Positions 24,613 through 36,114 are shown, counted from the first letter of the stretch. The stretch is 64,000 bases of DNA from Spirometra erinaceieuropaei (GCA_902702965.1 CACRXP010000007.1:477943-541942), one strand, 5' to 3'. Translations and numbers: made by a program. The notes: a model not told the origin generated them from the sequence alone.

Positions 24613-26013
24613 TTAGACTGGCAAAGTTGAGAGATCCGGGAAGATTATTTGAAGAAGAAGAAGAAGAAGAAGAAGAAGATAGGCTCTCCGGAACAGGTTT
24701 ATTTAACTGCTGAAGTTTCAAAGAGCTGGGTCAGCTCTTCATTGTCAAAGCGTAAAATGCACTTAATCGATCAGAAATTTCATTTAAAGCACCAAAGGAA
24801 ACTATTGAACTCGGTTGGCCCGGATATCCAATTTACGATGGAAGCAGAAACAAACAACCAACTCCCCTTTCTTGACGTACTTGTGCGCCGATGTACCACT
24901 GGACAGCTGCAAACTACAGTATTCCGAAAATCCACCGACACGAGACAGATCCTACACTTTAACAGCAAACATCCTCTGTCTCACAAAAGTAGTTGTGTCC
25001 GCACTCTATTCCAAAGAGTCCAAACACACTGCAGCACGCCAGAAGAAAAATGGGCCGAACGATTGTACCTTGTGAACCTATTTGCAGCCAATGGTTATCC
25101 CAGACATTTCGTTAAGAGAGGCAGACGTTGGGCGCCCAGACGACGACCAAATGAGCAGCAATCCGAAGTCTGGAGGGCCATTTCCCAGGTCAAAGAGGTC
25201 TCTGAAGCGGTCTCGCGACTGTTACAACCCACCAGAGTAGGCATAGCCCATCGACCCCAAACAACAATTCGACGTTGCCTGATGCAACCCAAGGACCCAT
25301 TGCCACCTGCTGAAACCTCAGAAGTCATCTACAATGTAAACTGCAATGAAGACGACTGCAACTATGTAGACGAAACCGGGCGGAAATTGCAAACTCGCCA
25401 ACAAGAGCATAAATCGGCCACTCGGAGGTTAGACCCTAACTCTCAACTAGCAGCACACGTTGGAGAAACTGGGCATACTTTCGATCTCCAGAGGGCTACC
25501 ATCTTAGGCCGGAACAACTCCAAAGCAGGACGGCTAACTCTCGAAGCGTGGTTCTCCGATGCCCGCCCTATCATCAGGCATCTGGACCTTCCTGCAGCTT
25601 ACAAAGTCCTATGTTATCACAATCGCAGAGTTCAGGACCAAACAACCACATCGGACTTAAGAAGGCCGTACGGAGACAGCCTGACGCTGAGATTACTCGG
25701 TAAGGAAGAACGAGAACCGTCAGACAGACCGTCCGACAGAGGTTCACTCAGCTCCCCTCGACGGAGTGGTGACTCGCAAAGCACACAGGTCAAACGCCCG
25801 TCCACCATCTCCCGAAAGGCCGAGGCAGAGAGAGGAGAGAAAAATCGATCAGCATGAGGCCGACCAACACAACATGCCACTTTAAATTAAATTTCTGATC
25901 GATTAAGTGCATTTTACGCTTTGACAATGAAGAGCCGACCCAGCTCTTTGAAACGTTAGCAATTAAATAAACCTGTTCCGGAGAGCCTTTCTTCTTCTTC
26001 TTCTTCTTCAAAC
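24613..26013 (+). mobile_element. Penelope-like retroelement (family A), truncated, with inverted 3' end at its 5' side
   Basis: The insertion is bounded by a perfect 10-bp direct repeat AATGAACTTT (24,603-24,612 and 26,014-26,023). In order: ~37 bp of filler, (GAA)n, an inverted copy of the element's own 3' UTR (24,650-24,790), the 3' half of the coding region, the true 3' UTR with AATTAAATAAACC (25,880-25,990) and (TTC)n. The inverted arms are nearly identical over ~130 bp. 5' truncation together with an inverted piece of the same element is known for PLEs. The matching empty site is the same repeat at 27,915-28,270. Confidence 0.85.
24790..25857 (+). CDS. PLE family A: RT thumb region plus GIY-YIG endonuclease, N-terminally truncated
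   Basis: An intact reading frame of about 355 element residues. The frame is open from 24,649, but its first ~45 codons come from the GAA repeat and the inverted 3' UTR and are not element protein. First comes the RT thumb of PLEs: IQFTMEAETNNQLPFLDVLV at about 24,820, with VFRKSTDTRQILHFNSKHPL and HKSSCVRTLFQRVQTHCS. A linker follows (PQTTIRRCLMQPKDPLPP). At about 25,327-25,430 lies the GIY-YIG endonuclease: IYNVNCNEDDCNYVDETGRK, then LQTRQQEHKSATRR. The canonical YIG is YVD here. The H-x-GETGHTFD block follows at about 25,455. Fingers, palm and the catalytic aspartates are absent, so it cannot transpose autonomously. The lack of internal stops suggests relatively recent insertion. Confidence 0.85.
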   Translation, partial: HQRKLLNSVGPDIQFTMEAETNNQLPFLDVLVRRCTTGQLQTTVFRKSTDTRQILHFNSKHPLSHKSSCVRTLFQRVQTHCSTPEEKWAERLYLVNLFAANGYPRHFVKRGRRWAPRRRPNEQQSEVWRAISQVKEVSEAVSRLLQPTRVGIAHRPQTTIRRCLMQPKDPLPPAETSEVIYNVNCNEDDCNYVDETGRKLQTRQQEHKSATRRLDPNSQLAAHVGETGHTFDLQRATILGRNNSKAGRLTLEAWFSDARPIIRHLDLPAAYKVLCYHNRRVQDQTTTSDLRRPYGDSLTLRLLGKEEREPSDRPSDRGSLSSPRRSGDSQSTQVKRPSTISRKAEAERGEKNRSA

Positions 26014-26110
26014 AATGAACTTTAATTGTCCGATATGAGATCTAAATCCGATAGCCCAGGGTAGCCGACCCGTGTCAAACCGTCTCAATCACTTGGACGT
26101 TTGTTCTGGT
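26014..26110 (+). repeat. Right part of the repeat interrupted by the PLE
   Basis: After the target duplication the repeat resumes (TGTCCGATATGAGATCTAAATC, GTAGCCGACCCGTGTCAAA). It corresponds to TGTCCGATTTAAGACCCAAAT at about 28,216 in the uninterrupted copy. Confidence 0.65.
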
Positions 26111-26504
26111 CGCGGTGTATTTGAAGTATTTCTTTGTGTCAGCTCTCGTAATAAGACTTTAAAGTGGCTTGTCAGATATTAAAACGCACTCAGGGACCCC
26201 AGTTAGTTGATGGCTAATTGTGCGCGAGAACCTCAAGGTTTGTGACCGTCTGCTATCCTACAACCAACAAACCACGACCCTCACAGCCTGGTATGCGCTG
26301 GCAGTTCTAGACATCTGTTTCCCTGTCGATAGATGCGCTTGCGCTTTTGCTGGGAGCACGGTCGCCCAGTCTACCTTGCGTTTCTGACCCGTTGTAGTGC
26401 TGTTTTTGGTTGAAATTGTGGCTATTTGCTGTGTGGACCAGAAGGTGTGGATTGGAGTACCAAGGTGTGGGCTCGGCCTTGCCATCCACCTGCGCCCTCC
26501 CCTG

Positions 26505-26655
26505 CCTCCGGTCTTCTTGACTCTGTCTTGACACCGGGCCCAGGTAGAGAGGTGGAGAGAGTGCGGTAGATTTCTCGCAGTTCACCGTGCTTGCTCCACC
26601 TTGCTGTGAAGCACACGGTAGACATCTTCGGAAGCGACGGTTGAACTATCTTGTG
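26505..26655. repeat. Unidentified repeat shared with 44,505-44,690
   Basis: Both places contain 'GTCTTCTTGACTCTGTCTT'-like sequence, then an ACCTTGCTGTGA-GCACA-G block and a GACGGT-GAAC-A end. Reverse-strand open frames in both loci (up to 103 residues) have no recognisable domain and may be coding remnants of one element. Confidence 0.4.
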
Positions 26656-26939
26656 CCGGCAACGCTTCCTTGATCTGGGTAGCCCCCTTGCACCAAATCT
26701 TTCTGACTTAAGCACTTGCGACTCAGACGGCATCTTTCAAGTTGTGCGCGTAAAGTGCACGGCTTAGTGGATTCGTAAACATTGTCTTGTTACCTTTTCT
26801 CACAAATCACGTCCCCCTCGCATATTTTAAGGTTGATGATAATTAACCTATGGAGATCTGAAGTGGATAGGGGGACAGGACAAACCAATGCATCTGACCA
26901 TCGCAAGCAGAATTTATTTTACGACAAGGGCGGCAACAG

Positions 26940-27110
26940 GCCAGAGAACAAAGGCGTTAACGGGGAGAGGTTTATTGGAGGTCTTGCGTTCCAGGTAGTT
27001 ATTTTGCTTATCGGTTTTCGAAGACTTGAAAGTCATGCGCACAGCTCTCATTATGTGGCGCACTTTGCTTGACGCTACCTGAAACCCCAGACCTCCTACA
27101 AACCTTTCCT
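26940..27110 (+). repeat. Dispersed repeat, partner of 14,165-14,345
   Basis: It shares GGGGAGAGGTTTATTGG and GAAAGTCATGCGCA-AGCTC, followed by TCATTATGTGGCGCACTTT. Function and class unknown. Confidence 0.5.
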
Positions 27111-27334
27111 AATGAACGCTTCATCTCCTTCACTCCTACTAAGAGCAACAGTTCTCTTTGCGACTTTTAACGGATTCAACTGAATCTTTGATTTTGAAGA
27201 CAGTATGATAACCTGAACAGTTCGTACAGGGCAGTATTTATGGTCCACCACTGTTAAACTCGGAATACAATGCGAATCACCGGTCGAGAAATTAGTCGAA
27301 AATGTCGTTTATTGAACTGAACTAAGAGGAGTCG

Positions 27335-27735
27335 AGTAGGGAGGCACTCACCGATTGTCCATACGGAACGCACTTCCGCAGCTGTGCCTTACGGGCTCTA
27401 TCTCGAGACAAATTAGCAGCCGCACAGCGGCGCATGATAAAGGCAGTATGTTATTACCGACAAAGACAAGGGGGACTGGAATGACCATTTCTGTCTTATT
27501 AGCCGTCGTCAGTCAGTCATGCTCAACCCCAAAGTGTGGAACACCCGAGGCTCGACCTCTCGGCGTGTTTGTTAGAAGTCCACGCCTCTCGTCGCTGGAC
27601 CACGAGCCCGTTGCTCTATCGGCTTCAATCGGGAATATACAATGGTAGGGGGTGCTCGCCGATCGTTCTTACGGAACTCACTCGTCCCGTTGTGCCTTTG
27701 GGGCTCTCTCTCTCTCGAGCTCAACCAGCAAAGAG
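27335..27735 (-). repeat. tRNA-derived SINE-like repeat (copy 2)
   Basis: It matches 16,262-16,640 along its length: TATTACCGACAAAGACAAGG, GACTGGAATGACCATTTCTG and GTGTGGAACA-CCGAGGCTCG. The tRNA-like head at about 27,545-27,605 is more decayed than in copy 1. The trailing block with (CT)n and 'GAGCTCAACCAGCA' repeats the leading block, again a partial dimer. Confidence 0.65.
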
Positions 27736-27914
27736 AATGGCGACTGAAGTGGCCATATTCCGCGCCTTGTGTCAATACGAGACTGTGAAGTCTAGAGGTC
27801 TGACCGGTGATCTGTTTGTGCTTGAGGGGAAACCGTCTGTCTGCATTTTAGACTCCGAATCCGCGCTCATGGTCTTCCGCACACGCTCCCTGTGCCTTGT
27901 AGAAGGAAAACCGG

Positions 27915-28270
27915 GGTAGGTTGCCTCATCGAATGTGAGGCAGTGAACAGGTTAGTCTCCTATTGCACGCGCATGTCTACCTGACTACTTTCCGTACGGA
28001 TACATTTTCTGTTTGCGTGGGCGACCGTTTCAATTTGGCAAAAACAAACGTCACTTCTTGAGCGGCATAACAGGAAGGAACGAGGCAGGTTCATTCATAG
28101 AACGCTGTTTTGCGGACAACAGAACGATTTACGCTAGAAATGACTGATAAACGAAAAACGCAGACGCGCGCTTAGTTTGTTTGTGTCGCGTACGCCCGCA
28201 CTGATCTTTATCTGTCCGATTTAAGACCCAAATCCAACAAGCCAGAGTAGCCGACTGGTGTCAAAGTCGT
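27915..28270 (+). repeat. Uninterrupted copy of the repeat targeted by the PLE
   Basis: Colinear with 24,368-24,612 plus 26,014-26,110. It therefore shows the pre-insertion state of the site occupied by the Penelope-like element. The repeat class is unknown. Confidence 0.65.
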
Positions 28271-28451
28271 CTCAGTTACTTGAAGGTCTCTCCGTGCTGC
28301 AATGAATGTGGCCTATAATCTTTTAAGTCATACGTTGACACTCTTTGTGACAAACTTTTCAAGTGGTTTGTAGGATGTGAAAGGGGGTTCGGTAGCGGTA
28401 GGATAATGGACCCCAAGTGGCTGTCGGCTGACTGCGGATCGTGTGCTTATG

Positions 28452-29445
28452 TACAGTAGGTGGGCTAACTCATTAGGGTGTAGACCGAATTTCTGGAATG
28501 TGTTTTCGTATCGAAAAGATTAACTAAGAAGGGTTATAAAACTAGTCAGCCTGCAACGCAATTCTATAATAATTCAATTACCTCAGCATGCTGGCTTTCG
28601 AATGAACGTCCTTTCGGCTGCATACAAAAACTACGCTCCGCAAAAATGACTACTTGCATTTTCCCACTTGCATTTTTCGCACTGACTGTCGACGCCCTCA
28701 ACAATTTTATTATTTTTCATGGAAATCATGAATAAAACATTCATTCGGTAGAAAATTATATCTTCTTCCAATTATATACTCGAAGGAAGGACATAATTCT
28801 GCTTTCAAAAACTTTTTCTATTCCCGAATAATTTTGAACCCGCTCTGCCGTCCAACTTGCATTCAAGGTTTCCAAACTACAAGCTATTTATTTTCCGCGC
28901 CCGGAAAATCACATATTTTTCTACGATATTAATTGGAGATCATGTGGAGTTCATAATATTAAGCATTGGATTTGATCCATATTGTTAACTTTAGTAGCCA
29001 CATTGGTAAATGCAGAGACATGATTGTTTATAAACGGCCATTTCACGGTATTAAAAAGTCTCAAAATAAGAAACTTTTTTAAAACCGAATTGGATCACTC
29101 TTTCAAATATAAAATTGAAAGAAGGCGTAATTTTCTACCGAATGAGTAGAAGAATGATATTTTTATTCATGGGTTCCATGAAATATAATTGGACTTTTAT
29201 GGACATCGAAAATCAGCGACAACAATGCATGCTACATAAGCAGTCATTTTTTACAGAGTATAGTTTTTGTATGCAGGCGGTAGGAAGTTCGCTCGAAAGC
29301 CGGCATACTTAGGTAATTGAATTATTATAGAATTATACTACAGGCTGATTAGTTTTACAACCCTATATACTTAATCTTTTCGAAACGAAGACACATTTCG
29401 GAATTTTGGTTGAAAGTTCATGAGTTAGCCCACCTATTGCATGTA
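28452..29445. mobile_element. Long-terminal-inverted-repeat element, copy L1
   Basis: The outer ends read TACAGTAGGTGGGCTAACTC on the left and the matching complement GAGTTAGCCCACCTATTG on the right. Each arm is about 400 bp and the arms can be aligned to each other: TTTCGTATCGAAAAGATTAA, the TAATAATTCAATTACCTCAG block, GGCTTTCGAA and the 'TTCATTCGGTAGAAAATTA' block. The central ~200 bp is unique and carries TTTGATCCATATTGTTAACT and CGGCCATTTCACGGT. No transposase is encoded, so it would be a non-autonomous DNA-transposon-like or fold-back element. ATGTA on both sides may be a target duplication. In copies L3 and L4 the ends fit a TA target. Confidence 0.75.
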
Positions 29446-29669
29446 CTTGCGAAATCTAGTTAAGCGCTGATCGCTGCCAATTGTATCCAAGAGCGGAGGA
29501 ACAAAAACGGAGAGCGACTGCGTATGAATTTATGGAATACAGAAGGTCAGGCACTCTCTCAAGATAAAACGTCATGGAATATCCAGCTGGATACCGTGTC
29601 TGGATACATCCACTATTTTACTCGATAGCATTATTTTGCCAACGAGCGTCTTCTGTTTTTTCCGTCAAC

Positions 29670-29745
29670 TTACCGTCTGGCGTTCTGCTCCTCCCGTAAA
29701 ACCCCCCACTACCACCATTCCCATGTAATACGATCCCCCGTATAC
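29670..29745 (+). repeat. Possible fragment of the telomere-repeat-bearing element
   Basis: 'CCTCCCGTAAAACCCCCCAC' followed by TACCACCATT resembles the unique interior of the elements at 35.1 and 41.5 kb (CC-ACCTRTAAAAYCYCCC-ATTRCCA). No ends or telomere-like tract remain. Confidence 0.35.
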
Positions 29746-29859
29746 CGACTGCAAGTTGAGGTCCTTCCCCCTACCATTGCCGGGGACTTTCATTTTTTTT
29801 TGAACAGTAAAAGTTCTACCTCAATAAATGATAACCGAAACCTGAAAGTTGCCGTCAAT

Positions 29860-30800
29860 TCGAAAGAATTACTTAAGTAGGGTTGTTATATCAACTATCT
29901 TGTGGCATAATGTCGGGATATTCCGGTGAGGTCAGGATTCCAGCTCTCGAACGAGCTCCTTGTGGACAGTTAGAGTAAACTAAATTCTCGAAAAATGCTA
30001 CTTAATTAGCATTTTTTTATCAATCTTCCATGCCTCTATAAATGTGAATATGCTTTATAGAGAATATGCACAAAATATTCTTTCTTTCATTAATTTAGTG
30101 GCAAATGATGTCTCCTTCAACTCTTATGCTTGAGGAAAGGATACCTATTGGTTTTAAAAATGTTTCTGATTATACGATCTTTCAAGACAGTGAAATGGCC
30201 AGTCGAACAGCATAGCGTCAGTACATTTATTAATACTACTTATAAAGGGGACAACGTTGTCCACACCCATTACTGAACTTCGGGATCCCTCTATGCTCTC
30301 TTCATAAAAGCATAAACAAATACGTGGTTTACCCTGCGCTCGGACTATACAGCTTGTAGTTCAGATATCCTGAACGGAAGGGTTACCGCAGAGTTCGGCC
30401 AGAATAACTCGGGAATAGATGAAAGTTTTGTAATACCCAAAGATATTCTTTCTCCAGACATAAAATTTGAAGAAGACGTAATGTCCCACTAAATGAGCAA
30501 GAAAAAGGATATTTATATGCGTTTTTCTATAAAATATACTTGAATTTGTAGGGCCATTTAAGATCAATGGGGAAAATGCTCGCCATAAAAGTAATCATTT
30601 TTGAGGAATATAGTTTATGCAAGCGGTCAATAAGATGCTCATTAGAAAGTCAGCATCCTAGCCTGACTGAAATTTCTTTGTATTGTGCAGCATCATCATT
30701 GATATGACAACCTTACTTAGGTAGACCTTTCAAACTGAAAACAGATTTCAGAATTTCAGTCAATATTTCATGAAATAAAATATCTATGTATGTATCGCAT
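29860..30800. mobile_element. Long-terminal-inverted-repeat element, copy L2, diverged
   Basis: Both arms are recognisable. The left has AAGTAGGGTTGTTATATCAAC and ATGCTACTTAATTAGCATTT. The right has AAATTTGAAGAAGACGTAAT and AAGTCAGCATCCTAGC, then TTACTTAGGTAG and TTTCAGAATTTCAGTCAATA. The centre carries the same 'CAGTGAAATGGCC' and 'CTTGTAGTTC--ATATCCTGAA' marks as L3, so it is inverted relative to L1. The extreme ends are poorly preserved. Confidence 0.6.
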
Positions 30801-32369
30801 GATCATATTCCAGATCACTTAATGACTGCTTCTGTGTGCCACATGTCGGTGTGCTCCGTGAGAGATATTACTGATGTTCTAACAGAGCAAATACAGCATA
30901 CTCGGTGGGAAGTGTGCCAATGGTTTCGATTTTGTTAATAAAAACATTCTGTTCGATAACCCTGCTCAGACCTGAGGTTCACGACGAACATTCCGGGGTT
31001 GAGTTATTATGGTCTTTTCTTGGTCTAAATTGTATGCTGAATTTCCTATAAATCTTCCGCCAGACGTTTGCACATCCTTTGGCTAAGCTTCTAAATTACG
31101 ACTACTATTTAATCTAGTGTTTTCATGAGCGGAACAATACTGAAATTTGAAGGGTGTAAACGAAGATCTCTGTGCGAAAAACATTAACACTTATTGTGAA
31201 AAGTCGGTCATGTCATCCGAGCCATAGAGGAAATCTACCTGTCGTCTGAATGTAATACTTGTCTCTTCAAATAAACTCTGCAAACTCGTCGAAATTGACA
31301 GCGTGTGTGTGATAGTCAAATACGTTAATGAGGCGCGACTGCTTGCAATGTGCATTTTACCCACATCAACTTCGATGTCGATGGAACAATCAGCCCTTTC
31401 CCAGAGAGCTGCACACTGACCCATTAACAGCCCGTTATCTCCGTTTACACCCTCAACACATTAGCCACCGGTCAAACCTCCTGCTCACACGTCAGACAAC
31501 CTGTAGTTATTTTTTAACGATTAAAGACTTAGAAATGATTTACAAATCTCCGAAAAAAACAAAAAGGGAGCTGAATTATTTTGCATGCTTTAACGACGAA
31601 GTCATCTATGATTATGAAATATCAGACTACTTTCTTGAAGAATGAACATTATTTCTCGCTGGGTGTTGAAACCCGCTAAAATGCTGTCTATCTTGTCATT
31701 TCCGTCGAAGTCCATCCGGCCAAGTCTTGGGAAGAACGAGTACCTCCTCTCAGCGTTACAGAGTAGTAAACAAACAAACTGAGAGATAATCCCTTTTCTC
31801 CTATCAACAAAAAATTCTTTTTTGGCATCGGTTCCCCTGCCTAGTGCAGAAAACGAAAGACAAGCCTCCGAAACACGGTTATCTTTGAAATACCCGGCAC
31901 ATCTTCTGGTAGCCGATAATTGGACGGTTATCAGGGAGTTTCGCCTGTGAAATAAGAAGACACTTGTGTATCACGCGGTCTGCCACACCAGTAGTACGTC
32001 ATAGTGAATGTTGCCCCCCACACAACGGGACTACATCCACCGTTCGGAAGTACCCTGGGACCTTAAATTGCTCTACCGCACGGAGAGACACCCAACTTGG
32101 AGCACCCACTCGCTTTGACAGTGAGATGAACGCTCTAGCATTACGTCAGGGTTAAGTCTTGGTCTTCCCAGTAAGTGAGTTTTACGTCCCGTTGGCCGAG
32201 TTATGAGCTCTGGTTACGTGAGCTGCGACCATTAATGACACTAGAGACAGGAACCGCCGTAAACGAGTATTCCTGTTTAAAACTCGTTCCTTCCTTTTTT
32301 ATATCTCTGTCGCATTTGTGATGGTGTAGCGGCTAGGCGATGAAAGTGTATACTCAGAGCGCTACAATC
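30801..32369. other. No gene recognised
   Basis: A 105-residue open frame at 31,328-31,645 ends in a hydrophilic stretch (KSPKKTKRELNYF) but matches nothing I know. No repeat partner was seen for the rest. Confidence 0.4.
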
Positions 32370-33350
32370 ATTAGGACAAATCCCCATCTCGTGAAATCTC
32401 AACAGGAATTCCTAAATGCATTCCCGTTTCGAAAAGATCAATTAAATAGGGTTGTAAAACTAATCATCACCGCAGGACGTCGGCTTTCGAACAAAATTCT
32501 TTCAGGCTGCATGCAAAAACCATACTCCGAGAAAGATGACTACTTAAGTAGCATGCATCGTTTTCATTAATTTTCGATGCCTCTAAAGGTCCAATTACAT
32601 TTCTTGAAAAACATGCATGAAATATTCATTCTTTTCTCATTTAGTAGAAAATTACGTCTTCCTTCAATTTCACACTCGAATGAAGGGTATCATTCGGTTT
32701 TAAAAAAGTGTCTAATTGTGAGATTTTTTAATACCGTGAAATGGCCCTTCATAAAACGTCATATCTCTGCATTTACCAATGTGGTTTATAAAGTTAAAAA
32801 TGTGGCTGAAATACACTGCTTAATTTTATGAGCCCCGTATGGTCTCCTCCTAATACCATAGAGAAATGTATGGTTTTTCGTACGCGGAAATTATACGGCT
32901 TGTAGACTGGGAACCCTGAATGCAAGTGTAACGACAGGTCTGGTTCAAAATTATCCGAGAATTGAAAAAGTTTTAAAAAACCAAATTATGCCCTTCCTTC
33001 GAGTATAAAACTGAAAGTAGACGCAGTGTTCTACTGAGTATGCAAAAGAGTGACTATTTTTATGCATGTTTCCATGAAATACAATTGAATCTTTAGGGGC
33101 ATCGAAAATCAATGAAAAATGTATAGTATTTAAGTAGTCATTTTTACGAAGTATGGTTTTTGGATGCAGCCGAAAAGAAGTCTGTTCGAAAGCCGGCATC
33201 CTGGGGTAACTGAATTATTATCGAACTATTTTGCATGATGATTGGTTTTACAGCCTTACTTAATTAATATTTTCGAAACGAAAACACGTTTCGAAATTTC
33301 TGCTGAGATTTAATGAGTTAACTCACTTACTGTATGTGGAGAAGACAGAA
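32370..33350. mobile_element. Long-terminal-inverted-repeat element, copy L3
   Basis: Well-preserved arms: CGTTTCGAAAAGATCAATTA and GGGTTGTAAAACTAATCA on the left, and their complements (TGATTGGTTTTACAGCC, TATTTTCGAAACGAAAACAC) on the right. The right end is GAGTTAACTCACTTACTGTA. The central unique part (GTGAAATGGCCCTTCATAAA, CCCTGAATGCAAGTGTAACG) is in the opposite orientation to L1 and L4. The left terminal ~50 bp is eroded. No coding sequence. Confidence 0.75.
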
Positions 33351-35034
33351 GTCATCATATTGAGGGATTCATTGTGCACGGAACCCTGAGTTGCCCTCTC
33401 AGGTGGCAATAGCTGCTGCCGAAGTCAGGAGTAGCGTCGACTGCTCCATTCATGCAGCTTCTTTTGTAGGTTTGCGGGGCAAGCTCCAGTGGTGTCCAGC
33501 GGGTGTGTGTTGCATTTGACGAGGGGTGGTATTCAAGCGGCTCATGTTGGTAGTTGCAGGGGAGTGGTGTGTCTCAAATAGCGCATGGACAACTGAGACT
33601 CTGTGGAAATGCGTTTTTCCGGGTTGACGTCGGTCGACTGGATGCAAGTCGGCGCGTCTGGAACCGCTTACCGCGAAGAAGAATGACCTTGACACAACGT
33701 GGCCTTGAACAGTGACACCAGGCAGGCTATGATGACTGTCGGCAATACGAGTTCCGAGTTAATGCTCAACGACGTGTTTCATCCTATGACTGAACAGCTA
33801 GATAAACGATACTTACTCACACTTAAAATGGTTATTACTCAGGGACATCCATAGCTCACTTGCCATTCGGAAAATTCTGCAAGTCGTACTGTGCCTTATG
33901 CTAACATAAGTACAACAATGAGCACTCCTTTCGTTGTTCTTAGCACAAAGAAGGAAATATAAGCCGCATGACCGAACCGGCATCAGAGTAAATCTGCTGA
34001 CTGGTATGCAGGTCCCGACTTACATCTGCGATGTGCCTCGCTGCAGCTTTGCTTCACCGACATGCGCTCAAATCCTCCGTGATGGTCTTGGATTTCAGCA
34101 AGATTAGTCAAAGTAGAATATTCTGGTAACAAGCCCTATTGGCATGCATAATGCGCTACCCGTAATGGCGTGTACTGGACACGCTAGTCAAAACTGTACT
34201 TTATTTTATTAAAGGCGTATGCTTACAACGCGGCTGAAGAGCAATAAGCAATGCCATCTAAGAATCTCACAGTTGCCATCCGTTTTTGCAAATATTCGTT
34301 CAAAATGATAGAGATTGGTGCAAAATAGAATGAATTTTGAGCCGTTTTAGTTTCCTTAAATATGTAGACGTTTGCCTTTCTTCTCTTTGTGAGGGCCATA
34401 TGAAGCCTTTAGATCTTATTTCGGTCTTGAGACCACCCAGACCGTCATCTAAACAGGTTTTTCAGACATTGTCTAAAGTTTGCTGGCAATAAACGTCTAT
34501 TTGAAAACGCGTTTTTGGTCGGTTTCTGCATATCAACGAAGCTGGCGTATTAATTGGGGAAGAACGATAAAAGATTTTCCTGACCGCAGGCCAGAACTCG
34601 CTCGTTGCACCTGTCACAACTGTGAGGTTTCTAGACGCAATCTGCACGTTTCTTTAGAACCGAACAAACTGCTAAACGTTACTTATGTCATCGAGAACTC
34701 GCAAAACTAATCTACCATTAGGAAGATTATTCGCCCCGACCTATGCAAGTCAGCTAACATAAGCACAACACTGAAAGGTACAGATGAGAAAATTAACATC
34801 AGATGGAATTCAATAAACGAAAGCAGATGAGCAACTATGTTTCACTGAAATGCTCCGTCAGCGTGCTTGCATCTGGTGAATGCCAGAAATTTTTGCGAAA
34901 AGTAGCTAGCCACTCGTCCTTCTTTATACAATCCTACTTGCGTCCCCGGTTGTATCACAATAGGCCTTTTCTGCTCTCCTTCCGATTTTGAATGGAAATT
35001 TCAAGTCACTGTTCAATGGCTTTCGGTATCAGGT
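33351..35034. other. No gene recognised
   Basis: No exon, tRNA or repeat was supported. The frame at 33,450-33,695 (-) lacks recognisable domains. Confidence 0.4.
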
Positions 35035-36090
35035 GATCAGTTCTCCGAACACAGACCGCGGACCACCTCGCTGATCACATTTGGCTACTATTACTTCACC
35101 AATTCCGGTAATATGTGGTTATGTAGCCCGAAAAATGCTGTTGCGGTTGAGGTTGACGGTTATGGTTAAGGTCAGGGGTTAGGGCAACTATTTCTCAACC
35201 ATTCAAAATACAACCGCGTATCCCCAATAGTTTTTATTTTGCATAAAACAACCACTTGACCTCGTCGCCTGTGCGTTCCGCCGTCCCACCTATAAAATCT
35301 CCCCATTGCCACCGGTCCCGCATTACAGGTGGCTAAAGTTTGTTTACTTACAGCGGGGCTGCATAACCACATCTGACCCGATTTCCGAATATCCTGTTTA
35401 GTGGAATATTTGTTGTGCCTATGGAGTGCTCTGGACTGAATATTTTTGAAAAGCCTTTCATATTTTACATTAGATATCAGTCAGGGTTTGAGCCAAAATT
35501 CCAGAAGTACACGGCTTTTTACTGTGATCACCACTTAACTACAGTTAACAGAGCAACCAGTGACTGTTCGCAGTTAAACACATCTGCGCTATGCTTCCTC
35601 ATCCACGGCCTTCTAAACTACTCTTCTGAGGTGGATTAAGTCTCACCTAATGAAATGTAGAGAGAGGTGTCTTAGTCGTGTGAAGACAGACATCCAACTG
35701 TTTAGTTGCGTAGATGTCTACATTCATCGTATTAGTCATTTTCCCAGGATGTTACTTGTGAGTGTGCAATAGGTGTTTTGCATCAGAGCATAACAAAGAT
35801 GCTTCGCGCGACAGAGTTAGTCTGGCACTTCTGTAAGTATTGCCTTGTCAATCCCCTAGCTGTTCCTGCGTTTTAGCGACCACCTACGCAGACCTCAAAC
35901 CTCCCAAACTCATTCATACATGCTTCCTTACATCCCGATAATCAACCCTGTTCCGTGTGAAGTTCAGTTATCTAACCTTCATTGCTAATTTTGTGTCAAA
36001 TTATAGGGACGGAACGTGGCCCGCTCGGGTTTGCCTGATTTTCGTGAAACGCATGCCGATGTCCCACGTTTTCCCCTTAATCTAATCCGA
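35035..36090 (+). repeat. Dispersed repeat H, copy 1, interrupted by the telomere-repeat element
   Basis: It matches segments at 39,410-39,600 and 40,190-40,770: ATTTCCGAATATC-TGTTT--TGGAATATTTG, GATATCAGTCAG-GTTT, 'GCTTCGCGCGACAGAGT' and 'CACATGCCGATGTCCC'-like blocks. The element at 35,107-35,379 sits inside it. Confidence 0.6.
35107..35379. mobile_element. Miniature inverted-repeat element with internal telomere-like repeats, copy A
   Basis: Terminal inverted repeats: GGTAATATGTGGTTATGTAG on the left, and on the right CATAACCACATCTGACCC, which is the complement of GGGTCAGATGTGGTTATG. Next to the left end, at 35,140-35,186, lies a short GGTTAGGG-like tract (GTTGAGG, GGTTATGGTTAAGG, GGGGTTAGGG). 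Flanks AATTCCG and ATTTCCG look like a 7-8 bp target duplication. The same repeat at 39,470-39,490 lacks the element (CATCATCATTTCCGAATATC). No ORF. It is most like a non-autonomous DNA transposon. Confidence 0.75.
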
Positions 36091-36114
36091 TATCTGATCG
36101 CCATTTGACCCTTT

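Noticed and set aside
24649..24790. Lys-rich N-terminus of the long PLE open frame
   Set aside because: It is a translation of the GAA microsatellite and an inverted copy of the element's 3' UTR, not element protein.
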